The notes under the pieces: model-generated
The model's database searches: none
Told to the model about the DNA's origin: nothing
The model's input: the letters and a program-made list of their open reading frames with translations, nothing else
Assembly (NCBI GenBank): GCA_046349255.1
Contig: JAXMCR010000002.1
Coordinates: 310,001-374,000, forward strand
Reading direction: 5' to 3'
DNA length: 64,000 bases
Origin: DAIODI01 sp046349255
Lineage (GTDB): Bacteria; Pseudomonadota; Alphaproteobacteria; Rhizobiales; Aestuariivirgaceae
Translations under genes and position numbers: made by a program
In this document: in pieces, positions 27,034-36,135 of the stretch
How positions within the stretch are numbered: the stretch's first letter is position 1
How the letters are laid out: each line of letters starts with the position of its first letter

Positions 27034-27882
27034 TCAACGGGCAGGTGGCCGTCGCCCGCCCAGTTCAGAGGTGATCTCGGCCGCAATGGCCGCAACGGCC
27101 TGGCCGAGGACGGGGATCCGCTGGTCGGTGAGACGGGCGGTCGGTCCGGAGATCGACAGGCCCGCCAGTGGCTGGCCGTGCTCGTCGAACACCGCGCTCG
27201 CCACGCACCGGAGGCCGATCGCGTATTCCTCGTTGTCGACGGCATACCCCCGCTCGCGCACGACCGCAAGTTCGCGGCGGAAGTCGTCGGGGGTGAGGAT
27301 GGTGTTGTTGGTCTCGCGGCGCATCTCGAGGCTCGTGATGACCTTGTCGGCCTCCGCCTGCTCGAGGTGGCTGATGATCGCCTTGCCGATGCCGGAACAG
27401 TGCATCTGCGCCCGCCCGCCCGGTCCGGCGATTGCGCGCATCATCTTCTGGCATTCGACCTGCGCGAGGTAGACGACCTCGCCGCGGTCGGCGATGCCGA
27501 GGTTCACGGTCTCGCCCGACTGCTCCATCATCCGGCGCATGTAGGGCCGGGCGATCGCCACGATGTCGCGCGACCGCAGGAAGGCCGAGCCGACGCGGAA
27601 CGACTGGACGCCGATGGCCCAGCTGGCGCGCTCGTTGTCGAAGCGGACATACCGCTCGTTCTGGAGCGTGGTCAGGAGGCGGTGGGCAGTCGAGTTCGGG
27701 AGGCCGACTTCCTGCGCCACTTCCGACAGGGACATGCCTTGCGGATGGTAGGACAGGGCGTTCAGGAGCCGGAGCGCCCGGCTCAGCGATTGCACCTGAC
27801 CGGAGGCGCGCAGGGCTTCCTTGCTCGGCACGCGCACTTCGGCTCGACGGTCGTCACTGCGCCGCGCATTGTTGTCCAGCAT
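27034..27882 (-). CDS. IclR-family transcriptional regulator (AllR/BhcR-like)
   Basis: 282 residues. A winged helix-turn-helix (about 30-90; SLSEVAQEVGLPNSTAHRLL) binds DNA and the C-terminal IclR effector domain (about 100-275) includes GRAQMHCSGIGKAIISHL and GLRCVASAVFDEHGQPLAGL. The sequence resembles the glyoxylate-responsive branch that contains AllR and BhcR. That is notable because the purine cluster at 44-60 kb yields glyoxylate, but the two are 17 kb apart, so a regulatory link is only a suggestion. It is followed by mrp 43 bp downstream. Confidence 0.87.
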   Translation of the reverse strand: MLDNNARRSDDRRAEVRVPSKEALRASGQVQSLSRALRLLNALSYHPQGMSLSEVAQEVGLPNSTAHRLLTTLQNERYVRFDNERASWAIGVQSFRVGSAFLRSRDIVAIARPYMRRMMEQSGETVNLGIADRGEVVYLAQVECQKMMRAIAGPGGRAQMHCSGIGKAIISHLEQAEADKVITSLEMRRETNNTILTPDDFRRELAVVRERGYAVDNEEYAIGLRCVASAVFDEHGQPLAGLSISGPTARLTDQRIPVLGQAVAAIAAEITSELGGRRPPAR

Positions 27883-27976
27883 CGCAAGAATCCTCTAGAG
27901 GGCCCGCCTTTCCATTGTACGGCAAATCCGAATTGCGCGGATCACATGCCGGTGACAAGCAAACTTGACGGCGAGT

Positions 27977-28489
27977 CTATACCAGAAGGGCCACCCGGCG
28001 GCGCAATTCCGGGACGAGTTCGGCCGTGAACCAGGGGTTCTTCTTGATCCAGGCGTTGTTGCGCCAGGACGGATGGGGAAGCGGTATGACCGGGGGATGG
28101 CCGGACCCCAGCGCCTCCCGCCAGCCCTTTACCGCTGCGGTCAGCGAGGCTTCAGCCAGGCCCGGCAGGTGCCAGAGGTGGGCATACCGGCCGAGCGCTA
28201 CCACGAGTTCGACCTGCGGCATCGCCGCCAGGAACCGCGCCCGCCACAGCGGCGCGCACTCGCGGCGCGGCGGCAGGTCGCCGCCCTTGGAGTCCTGTCC
28301 CGGAAAGCAGAAGCCCATCGGCAGGATTGCCACCCGCGCGGGATCGTAGAACACCTCGGGGCCGATCCCGAGCCAGTCGCGCAAGCGGGTGCCGGACGGA
28401 TCGGTGAACGGTCTCCCGCTCGCATGCACGCGGGTGCCCGGCGCCTGCCCCACAATCAGGAGACGCGCCGTCGTCGAGACCTGGAACAC
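27977..28489 (-). CDS. Uracil-DNA glycosylase family protein
   Basis: 170 residues from the first usable start, a GTG at 28489. The two catalytic motifs are complete: GQAPGTRVHASGRPFTDPSG (water-activating) and LPHPSWRNN (uracil-binding HPS). These enzymes remove uracil or related bases from DNA. The same frame is open upstream to 28657 and encodes a segment LAAACRACLETPRGKPLPHD that looks like the normal family N-terminus. That region has no ATG, GTG or TTG; only a CTG at 28624 could start it. Either a non-standard start is used, or the annotated protein is N-terminally short, or a base differs. Confidence 0.8.
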   Translation of the reverse strand: MFQVSTTARLLIVGQAPGTRVHASGRPFTDPSGTRLRDWLGIGPEVFYDPARVAILPMGFCFPGQDSKGGDLPPRRECAPLWRARFLAAMPQVELVVALGRYAHLWHLPGLAEASLTAAVKGWREALGSGHPPVIPLPHPSWRNNAWIKKNPWFTAELVPELRRRVALLV

Positions 28490-28731
28490 GGGACGCGGGT
28501 CATGCGGCAGCGGCTTTCCGCGCGGCGTTTCGAGGCAGGCGCGGCACGCGGCCGCGAGGCGTGAAAGCTCGTCCAGCCGTTCGGGCGACGCGGCGCGGAT
28601 TGCTGCGGTTTGCGGACGTTTCAGGGCGTCAACTCCGGCGGTTTCGCGATGACCAGCTCCTCACCCGATTTAAGCAACCTTTAGAGACCCGGGAAGGTCG
28701 CCGTTAAACGCCTTCAGTTACCTTCTGGGGC

Positions 28732-30246
<1,515 letters not shown>

Positions 30247-30255
30247 TTGATCTCG

Positions 30256-31272
30256 TCAGGCCTTTCCGCTGACGCCGGCTTCGGCGAACGTCGCCATACC
30301 GTTGTGCACGTTGACCGCGGCCTTGACGATCCCCGCCGCGACCACAGCGCCCGAAGCTTCGCCGAGCCGCATGCCGAGATCGACGAGCGGTTGCTTGTCG
30401 AGGCGGGCGAGAAGCGCGCCGTGCGCAGGCTCGGCCGAGCGGTGGGAGAACAGGCAGTGGTCGACCGCGCCTGGCCGGGTGGCCGCCACCACGGCCGCCG
30501 ACGCGGTGGCGACGTAGCCGTCGACGATCACCGGGATGCGCTGCATGCGCGCGGCGATGATCGCCCCCGCCATGGCGGCGAGTTCGCGACCGCCGAGGCA
30601 CGCGAGCACCTGGAGCGGATCGTCGAGCCGCGCGCGGTTCGCCGCGACCCCCGCTTCGACCGCCCGCACCTTGCGGGCCAGCGCTTCGCCCTCGACGCCC
30701 GTGCCGGGACCAACCCAGCTCGCGGCGCTGCCGCCGTAGAGCGCCGTCGCGATCGCCGCGGCCGAGGTGGTGTTGGCAATGCCCATCTCGCCGATGCACA
30801 GGAGGTCGATCTCGCCGTGCACCGCTTCCATGCCGTACGCCATGGTGGCGACGCACTCGGCCTCCTCCATCGCGGGGCCTTGCGTGAAGTCCTTCGTCGG
30901 CACCTCGAGTGCGAGCTCGAAGACCTTCAGCCCAACGCCGAAGGTCTTGCAGAGCTGGTTCACCGCCGCGCCGCCGGCCTTGAAGTTTGCGACCATCTGC
31001 GCCGTCACCGCCGGCGGGTAGGCTGAGACGCCGTTCGCCGCGACACCGTGGTTGCCGGCGAAAACCGCGCACAGCGGCTTCTCGACCGTCGGGCGCGCGC
31101 GGCCTTGCCAGCCCGCCATCCATTCGGCAATCGTCTCAAGCTTGCCGAGCGACCCCGGCGGCTTGGTGAGATTGCCGTTGCGCTCCTTGGCGGCGGCGGC
31201 AGACTCGACGTCGAAATCAGGCAGTGCGGCGATGAGTCCGCGAATATCATCGAACGGGTGTTTGTCAGTCAT
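30256..31272 (-). CDS. cobT: Nicotinate-nucleotide--dimethylbenzimidazole phosphoribosyltransferase
   Basis: 338 residues, the usual length. The enzyme makes alpha-ribazole phosphate, the lower ligand of cobalamin, from nicotinate mononucleotide and DMB. Conserved blocks are FAGNHGVAANGVSAYPP (about 68-85), MGIANTTSAAAIATALYGG, HRSAEPAHGALL and DLGMRLGEASGAVVA, whose Glu corresponds to the catalytic base. It is divergent from cobS, which acts on the next step, with about 90 bp between them. No cobalamin riboswitch is visible in that gap. Confidence 0.95.
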   Translation of the reverse strand: MTDKHPFDDIRGLIAALPDFDVESAAAAKERNGNLTKPPGSLGKLETIAEWMAGWQGRARPTVEKPLCAVFAGNHGVAANGVSAYPPAVTAQMVANFKAGGAAVNQLCKTFGVGLKVFELALEVPTKDFTQGPAMEEAECVATMAYGMEAVHGEIDLLCIGEMGIANTTSAAAIATALYGGSAASWVGPGTGVEGEALARKVRAVEAGVAANRARLDDPLQVLACLGGRELAAMAGAIIAARMQRIPVIVDGYVATASAAVVAATRPGAVDHCLFSHRSAEPAHGALLARLDKQPLVDLGMRLGEASGAVVAAGIVKAAVNVHNGMATFAEAGVSGKA

Positions 31273-31362
31273 GTGGGGCGATCAATCCATGCGAGGGAGG
31301 CGGGGCGAGCTCGACCATTCCGGTATACGCCACGACCGTTGGATAGCAGGGCAGGACGCGAC

Positions 31363-32133
31363 GTGACAGATCGCCTCGACGACCTGAAGGCGGCGTTCGT
31401 CTTCGGCACCCGGCTGCCGGTGAAAGCGCCCGATCCGTTTCCGCCGCTCGGTGAATCGTTGCGCGTGTTCCCGATCGTCGGAGCAGCCGTGGGGCTCATC
31501 TCTGGAGCGCTTCTCGTCGTGTTGCTCGCGCTCGGTGTCCCGGCGGTGCCGGCGGCCGTGGTCACCGTTTTCCTGGAGATCGCTCTCACCGGCGCACTGC
31601 ACGAAGACGGGCTTGCCGATTTTACCGACGGGGCCTGGGGCGGCCGCGACCGCGAGGCGAAGCTCGCCATCATGAAGGACAGTCGCGTCGGGCCCTATGG
31701 CGTGCTCGCGCTTGCATTCTCGGTGCTGGCGCGCGTCACGACGCTCGGCGCGATCGCCGGCTCCGCAGGCGGAGCGGCAGCCGCGGCGGCGCTCGTCGCG
31801 GCCGCGAGCCTGTCGCGGACGCTGCCGGTGGCGCTGCTCCACCGGCTCGAACCCGCCCGCAACGAGGGGCGGTCCATCGAGGCGGGGCGGCCGAGCCGCG
31901 CCGCCATGAACGAGGCGCTGGCGTGGGGATTAGGCCTCGCTGCGCTCGTCCTCTTGCCGGTTGCGGGCTTCTGGTCCTTCCTTGCGACGCTCCTTGCCGC
32001 GCCGATCCCCTACGCTGCCGTCAGCCGAACCGCGCTTAAGCATCTCGGTGGGCAAACCGGCGACGTGGCAGGCGCGTCCCAGCAGGCGGGAGAGATCGCC
32101 GTAATGCTCGTGCTGTCGGCAATGATGCGGTAA
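31363..32133 (+). CDS. cobS: Adenosylcobinamide-GDP ribazoletransferase (cobalamin synthase)
   Basis: 256 residues, GTG start, an integral membrane protein with about 6 hydrophobic helices. CobS joins adenosylcobinamide-GDP with alpha-ribazole (from CobT's product). The metal-binding motif EDGLADFTDGAWGG (about 82-95), then RDREAKLAIMKDSRVGPYG are the family signatures. The GTG at 31363 follows a weak AGG-rich site and yields the conserved N-terminus with FGTRLPV near residue 14. The longer open frame upstream is not used. Confidence 0.94.
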   Translation: MTDRLDDLKAAFVFGTRLPVKAPDPFPPLGESLRVFPIVGAAVGLISGALLVVLLALGVPAVPAAVVTVFLEIALTGALHEDGLADFTDGAWGGRDREAKLAIMKDSRVGPYGVLALAFSVLARVTTLGAIAGSAGGAAAAAALVAAASLSRTLPVALLHRLEPARNEGRSIEAGRPSRAAMNEALAWGLGLAALVLLPVAGFWSFLATLLAAPIPYAAVSRTALKHLGGQTGDVAGASQQAGEIAVMLVLSAMMR

Positions 32134-32182
32134 CCCAGGGTTGTTACACTTCGTCGGAAACCACGACCGAAAGTCGCCGCCC

Positions 32183-32638
32183 GTGACGTTCCACCTCTCC
32201 CGCCGCACCCTGCTCGCCGGCAGCCTCGCAACGGCTGCGATGCTTCCCGGCGTCCAACCCGCCCGCGCCGTCATCTACGAGGTGAAGGCAGGCGACAACG
32301 GGCACTTCTGGGTCACCGCCTCGATCGAGGACACCGACGTCAAGGCCGTGATCGACACCGGCGCATCGCAGGTCGTCCTCTCCTACGAGGACGCAGACCG
32401 GATAAACCTGCACCTGCGCGACTCCGACTTCTCGGTCCCCGTATCGACGGCCAACGGCATGGCCAAGGCCGCGGCGGTCTCCCTGCGCCGGGTCGACATC
32501 GGCAACATCCGCGTGCGCGACGTCGAGGCGCTCGTCGCGCCCAAGGGTGCGCTCACCGTCACCCTCATCGGCATGTCGTTCCTGTCGAAGCTCAAGGGCT
32601 ACAAGGTCAGCGACGGCACGCTCGTGCTCGACAACTGA
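32183..32638 (+). CDS. Secreted retropepsin-like aspartic protease (TIGR02281 family)
   Basis: 151 residues, GTG start. A signal peptide, possibly Tat-like because of the RR in SRRTLLAGSLATAAMLPG, precedes one retropepsin domain with the active site AVIDTGASQVVLS (DTGA). Downstream blocks VSTANG and LIGMSFLSKL match the clan AA family TIGR02281. Only one DTGA is present, so a dimer is expected, as in retroviral proteases. A TTG at 32141 is an alternative start. Periplasmic role unknown. Confidence 0.85.
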   Translation: MTFHLSRRTLLAGSLATAAMLPGVQPARAVIYEVKAGDNGHFWVTASIEDTDVKAVIDTGASQVVLSYEDADRINLHLRDSDFSVPVSTANGMAKAAAVSLRRVDIGNIRVRDVEALVAPKGALTVTLIGMSFLSKLKGYKVSDGTLVLDN

Positions 32639-32750
32639 GAGGGTTGCAGCCGGCGCGTGGATGACGCAAACGGACCGGCGGACGCCGTTTTCGAATCTCC
32701 CCATCCGCGCGACGCACCCCAATATATCTTCAGTATCGCTTCGACACTCG

Positions 32751-33011
32751 ATGACCGACACGGATCCGATGACGCTCCATACCCGCCTCGATATCGAGAC
32801 GCCCTGCATCAAGGTGTGCGTGCTCGACCCCGACACGGGCTACTGCGTGGGCTGCGGGCGCACGCGCGGCGAAATCGCGGGCTGGCTCGGCATGGCTCCC
32901 GATGCGCGGCGCGACGTGATGGCGGGGCTTCCGAAGCGCATCTCGACCATGACCCGCCAGAAGCGCCGCAAGGGCGGCGCGCGTGGCCGTCGCGGCGGCG
33001 ACCTGCTCTGA
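32751..33011 (+). CDS. DUF1289 family small cysteine-rich protein
   Basis: 86 residues. The DUF1289 core carries ETPCIKVCVLDPDTGYCVGC GRTRGEIAGW-type spacing with four cysteines that may bind an Fe-S cluster or metal. The C-terminus is very basic (TRQKRRKGGARGRRGG). The ATG at 32751 begins MTDTDPM; a second one at 32769 is possible. The family is common in Proteobacteria and its function is unknown. Confidence 0.85.
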   Translation: MTDTDPMTLHTRLDIETPCIKVCVLDPDTGYCVGCGRTRGEIAGWLGMAPDARRDVMAGLPKRISTMTRQKRRKGGARGRRGGDLL

Positions 33012-33079
33012 CTTCGCCCTGCCCTGTTTTCACCTTGACAACCCTTTAGGCGTAAAGTCCGAACCCGCTTGAGGCTTGG

Positions 33080-33101
33080 CTGTTGCCGGAATCGGCAACA
33101 G
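33080..33101. promoter_or_regulatory. Perfect hairpin in the leader of the phosphohexomutase gene
   Basis: A 9-bp perfect stem (33080-33088 with 33093-33101) around a 4-base loop GAAT lies about 48 bp before the ATG of the phosphoglucomutase/phosphomannomutase gene. It has no T-tract, so it is more likely an mRNA leader structure or operator than a terminator of the DUF1289 gene. Confidence 0.35.
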
Positions 33102-33148
33102 GTGAGCTTCGTTCGCCTGCCGTTCCCTTCCTTCCTCCCGGAGACGCC

Positions 33149-34648
33149 ATGCTTCCCCAACCTCGCGCCGACCTGAAGCCGAACACTCCCGAGTACGAGC
33201 GCATCCCGCTCGTCAAGGCCACCGGCTTCCGCGAGTACGACGCGCGCTGGCTGTTCGAGAAGGAGATCAACCTCTACGGTATCCAGGCGCTGGGCCTCGG
33301 GCTCGGCACCTACCTGCACGAGCGCGGCGTGCGCCCGCACATCGTGACGGGCCACGACTTCCGCTCCTACTCGATGGCGATCAAGCAGGCGCTGACCGTC
33401 GGCCTGATGGCCTCGGGCTGCACCGTGTACGACATCGGACTGGCGCTCTCGCCCATGGCTTACTTCGCCCAGTTCGCGCTCGACGTACCGGCGGTGGCGA
33501 TGGTGACGGCCTCGCACAACGACAACGGCTGGACCGGCGTGAAGATGGGCTGCGACCGCCCGCTCACCTTCGGCCCCGACGAGATGACGGCGCTCAAGGA
33601 GATCGTGCTCGGCGGCAAGTGGAAGCTGCGCTCCGGCGGCAACCTCGTGCACGTGACCGACCTCGCGGAGCGCTACGTCGCCGACCTCGTGAAGGGCGGC
33701 AAGATCGGGCGCAAGCTCAAGGTGGTGGCGGCCTGCGGCAACGGCACGGCGGGCGCCTTCGCCCCGCGCGTGCTGAAGGACCTCGGCTGCGAGGTGGTGC
33801 CGCTCGACTGCGACCTCGACTTCACCTTCCCGCACTACAATCCGAACCCGGAAGACATGGAGATGCTGCACGCCATGTCGGCCAAGGTGAAGGAGACGGG
33901 CGCCGACGTGGGCCTCGGCTTCGACGGCGACGGCGACCGCTGCGGCGTCGTCGACAACAACGGCCACGAGATCTTCGCCGACAAGGTGGGCGTGATGCTG
34001 GCGCGCGACATGTCCACGCTCTACCCCGGCTCGACCTTCGTGGTCGACGTGAAGTCGACCGGCCTCTTCGCCACGGATCCCGTGCTGAAGAAGAACGGCG
34101 CCAAGACCGACTACTGGAAGACCGGCCATTCCTACATGAAGCGCCGCACCAACGAACTCGGCGCGATCGCGGGCTTCGAGAAGTCGGGCCACTACTTCCT
34201 GCGCCCGCCGTTCGGCCTCGGCTACGACGACGGGCTTGCCTCCGCCATCGCCGCTGTCCGCATGCTCGACCGCGCGGGCAACAAGTCGATGGCCGATCTC
34301 TACAACGACCTGCCGAAGACGTTTGGCTCGCCGACGATGTCGCCGCACTGCCCCGACGAGAAGAAGTACGGCATCGTCGAGAAGGTGACGGCGCACTTCC
34401 AGAAGCTCGCCAAGGAAGGCGCCAAGCTCGCCGGTCAGAAGATCGACAACCTCGTCACCGTGAACGGTGTGCGCGTGACACTCGCCGACGGCACCTGGGG
34501 CCTCGTGCGCGCGTCGTCGAACAAGCCGGAGCTCGTGGTCGTCTGCGAAAGCCCGGTCTCGGACGCCCAGATGCGCGCGATGTTCGCCGAGATCGACAAG
34601 CACCTGTCGAGCTATCCCGAGGTCGGCGAATACAATCAGAAGATCTGA
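33149..34648 (+). CDS. Phosphoglucomutase/phosphomannomutase
   Basis: 499 residues. The enzyme interconverts hexose 1- and 6-phosphates for nucleotide-sugar and exopolysaccharide synthesis. The phosphoserine loop TASHNDNGWTGVKMG lies near residue 122, the Mg2+ loop GFDGDGDRCGVVDN near 263, and the sugar-binding GYDDG/FEKSGHYF region near 345-370. The C-terminal domain has RASSNKPELVV, the phosphate-binding RxSxTEP-like loop. The ATG follows GGAGA 5-6 bases upstream. The last codons QKI and the stop form the first bases of the 28-bp tandem repeat described below. Confidence 0.92.
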   Translation: MLPQPRADLKPNTPEYERIPLVKATGFREYDARWLFEKEINLYGIQALGLGLGTYLHERGVRPHIVTGHDFRSYSMAIKQALTVGLMASGCTVYDIGLALSPMAYFAQFALDVPAVAMVTASHNDNGWTGVKMGCDRPLTFGPDEMTALKEIVLGGKWKLRSGGNLVHVTDLAERYVADLVKGGKIGRKLKVVAACGNGTAGAFAPRVLKDLGCEVVPLDCDLDFTFPHYNPNPEDMEMLHAMSAKVKETGADVGLGFDGDGDRCGVVDNNGHEIFADKVGVMLARDMSTLYPGSTFVVDVKSTGLFATDPVLKKNGAKTDYWKTGHSYMKRRTNELGAIAGFEKSGHYFLRPPFGLGYDDGLASAIAAVRMLDRAGNKSMADLYNDLPKTFGSPTMSPHCPDEKKYGIVEKVTAHFQKLAKEGAKLAGQKIDNLVTVNGVRVTLADGTWGLVRASSNKPELVVVCESPVSDAQMRAMFAEIDKHLSSYPEVGEYNQKI

Positions 34649-34764
34649 TCGCCAGGCGATCGGGCAGAAGATCTGATCGCCACGCGATCGGGCAAAAGAT
34701 CTGATCGCCAGGCGATCGGGCAGAAGATCTGACCGCCAGGCGATCGCGCAGAAGATTTGATCGC
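34637..34764. repeat. Tandem 28-bp repeat, about 4.5 copies, starting in the gene's 3' end
   Basis: The unit CAGAAGATCTGATCGCCAGG followed by CGATCGGG (28 bp) occurs at 34637-34664, 34665-34692, 34693-34720 and 34721-34748, with a partial fifth copy to 34764. Copies differ at one to three positions. The first copy supplies the last codons and stop of the phosphohexomutase gene. Each unit contains the dyad GATCGC-CAG-GCGATC, so the whole array can form several hairpins and lies between convergent genes (the mutase and dusA). It may serve as a two-way terminator or have grown by slippage. Confidence 0.9.
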
Positions 34765-34775
34765 GAACGAGTGCG

Positions 34776-35780
34776 TTACGCCGCGCGGCGCGCGAGGTTC
34801 TCGCGTGCCCGCAGCACCGCGTCGCGCGCCTTGAGCAACAGCGGCATGCCGGCACCCGGCTGGTGGGCGCCTTCCGAGAGGATGCGCCGGTAGAGCCGCC
34901 CGCCGGGCTCACCGTGATAGAGGCCCAGCATGTGCCGGGTGATGCGCGACAGGAACGTACCCTTCGCCAACTCGCGCTCGATGTACGGCAGGAAGCGGTC
35001 GATCGCCTCCTCCCGCGTCGCGACCAGCGCAGGCTTGCCGTGGAACGTCTCGTCGACACGCGCCAGCAGCCACGGGCGCTCGTAGGGCGCGCGGCCGAGC
35101 ATCACGCCGTCGAGCGTCGGCAGGTGCGCCTGCGCTTCCTCAAGTGAACCGAGGCCGCCGTTCAGATGAATACTGAGATCGGGCCGCGCCGCCTTGAGGA
35201 GATGCACGCGGCCGTAGTCGAGCGGCGGCACCTCGCGGTTCTCCTTCGGCGACAGGCCCTTGAGCCACGCCTTGCGGGCATGCACGATGAAGGTGTCGCA
35301 ACCGGCCCCGGCGACGGTGTCGACGAAGCGCGACAGGCTGAGCTCAGTCTCCTGATCGTCGATGCCGATGCGGCACTTCACCGTCACCGGCAGGCGAACC
35401 GCCTTGCGCATCGCCTCGACCGACCGCGCCACGGTCTCGGGCTCCGCCATCAGGCAGGCGCCGAACCGGCCCGACTGCACGCGGTCCGACGGGCAGCCGC
35501 AGTTGAGGTTGATCGCGACGTAGCCGAACCCTTCCGCGATGCGCGCCGCTTCGGCGAGCTCCGCCGGATCGCTGCCGCCGAGCTGCACCGCGACGCGCCC
35601 CTCTGTTACCGGATCATGCGCGAGCAGCCGCGCCCGGTCGCCGTGGATCACGGCGGCGGACGTCACCATCTCCGTGTAAAGCAGCGCCTCGCCCGTGAGC
35701 ACCCGATGAAACGCCCGGCAATGCCGGTCGGTCCAGTCCATCATGGGGGCGACGGCGAAGGTGGCGAGGGTGGGGTTCAT
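34776..35780 (-). CDS. dusA: tRNA-dihydrouridine synthase A
   Basis: 334 residues. DusA reduces uridine 20/20a in the tRNA D-loop with FMN and NADPH. Family signatures are AVAPMMDWTDRHCRAFHRV at the N-terminus, NLNCGCPSDRVQSGRFGACL with the catalytic Cys, KCRIGID, HARKAWLKGLSPKENRE and the phosphate-binding NGG near residue 237. The ATG at 35780 or one three codons earlier (35789) are both reasonable. An unusually long in-frame open stretch upstream contains the N-terminal part of a broken GNAT gene, which is not part of DusA. Confidence 0.93.
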   Translation of the reverse strand: MNPTLATFAVAPMMDWTDRHCRAFHRVLTGEALLYTEMVTSAAVIHGDRARLLAHDPVTEGRVAVQLGGSDPAELAEAARIAEGFGYVAINLNCGCPSDRVQSGRFGACLMAEPETVARSVEAMRKAVRLPVTVKCRIGIDDQETELSLSRFVDTVAGAGCDTFIVHARKAWLKGLSPKENREVPPLDYGRVHLLKAARPDLSIHLNGGLGSLEEAQAHLPTLDGVMLGRAPYERPWLLARVDETFHGKPALVATREEAIDRFLPYIERELAKGTFLSRITRHMLGLYHGEPGGRLYRRILSEGAHQPGAGMPLLLKARDAVLRARENLARRAA

Positions 35781-35859
35781 CGCGCTCATATCAGGCAGCC
35801 TGCCGGAGATGGCAAGGGCAGCATAACTTGCAGCCAGCGACCGGAGTTCCGGTACCGGC

Positions 35860-36125
35860 TCAGGTAACGCTATCGCACCACTCGTCGCCGATCTTGATGG
35901 TACGGGCGGCGCGGCCGGTTTCGACGAAGCCGGCCTTGGCCAGCACCCGCAGGCTGGCCGTGTTGCGCGGGACCACGTCGGCGGTGTTTCCTCGACGCAC
36001 CGGTGCGGCGGCGTCGACCAGAAGCGCATCGCTGCCGCGTCTGACAGGATCGCGTGCATCGCCTCCGCATCACTGGCGACGGCGCGCCGCAGCGTGAGGC
36101 GGGGCGTGACGATGGCGTCCGTCAC
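35860..36125 (-). pseudogene. GNAT acetyltransferase remnant with internal deletion
   Basis: Two parts of one GNAT protein are visible in different frames. The start MTDAIVTPRLTLRRAVASDA and following residues to about FWSTPPHRCVEET look like a RimJ/RimL-type N-terminus. The end VPRNTASLRVLAKAGFVETG to GDEWCDSVT, then TGA at 35860-35862, is the classic C-terminal NxxSxRVLxKxGF region. The middle, including the acetyl-CoA binding motif A, is gone and the frame changes. The remaining length (266 bp, about 88 codons) is half of a normal ~170-residue GNAT, so the gene is dead. It follows matB by 10 bp. Confidence 0.75.
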
Positions 36126-36135
36126 GGACGACGCC

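Noticed and set aside
28670..28684. CtrA-like site TTAA-N7-TTAG upstream of the sensor kinase
   Set aside because: One mismatch in the second half and no extended TTAACCAT; too weak to annotate although the location is plausible.
31273..31362. Cobalamin riboswitch between cobT and cobS
   Set aside because: The gap is only 90 bp and I see no B12-box-like sequence.
34637..34764. Possible CRISPR array
   Set aside because: Copies are directly adjacent with no spacers between them, and no cas gene is present.
32840..35059. 739-codon minus-strand frame through the tandem repeat
   Set aside because: Shadow of the phosphohexomutase gene; the repeat merely keeps the frame open because 28 bp copies rotate through frames without stops.
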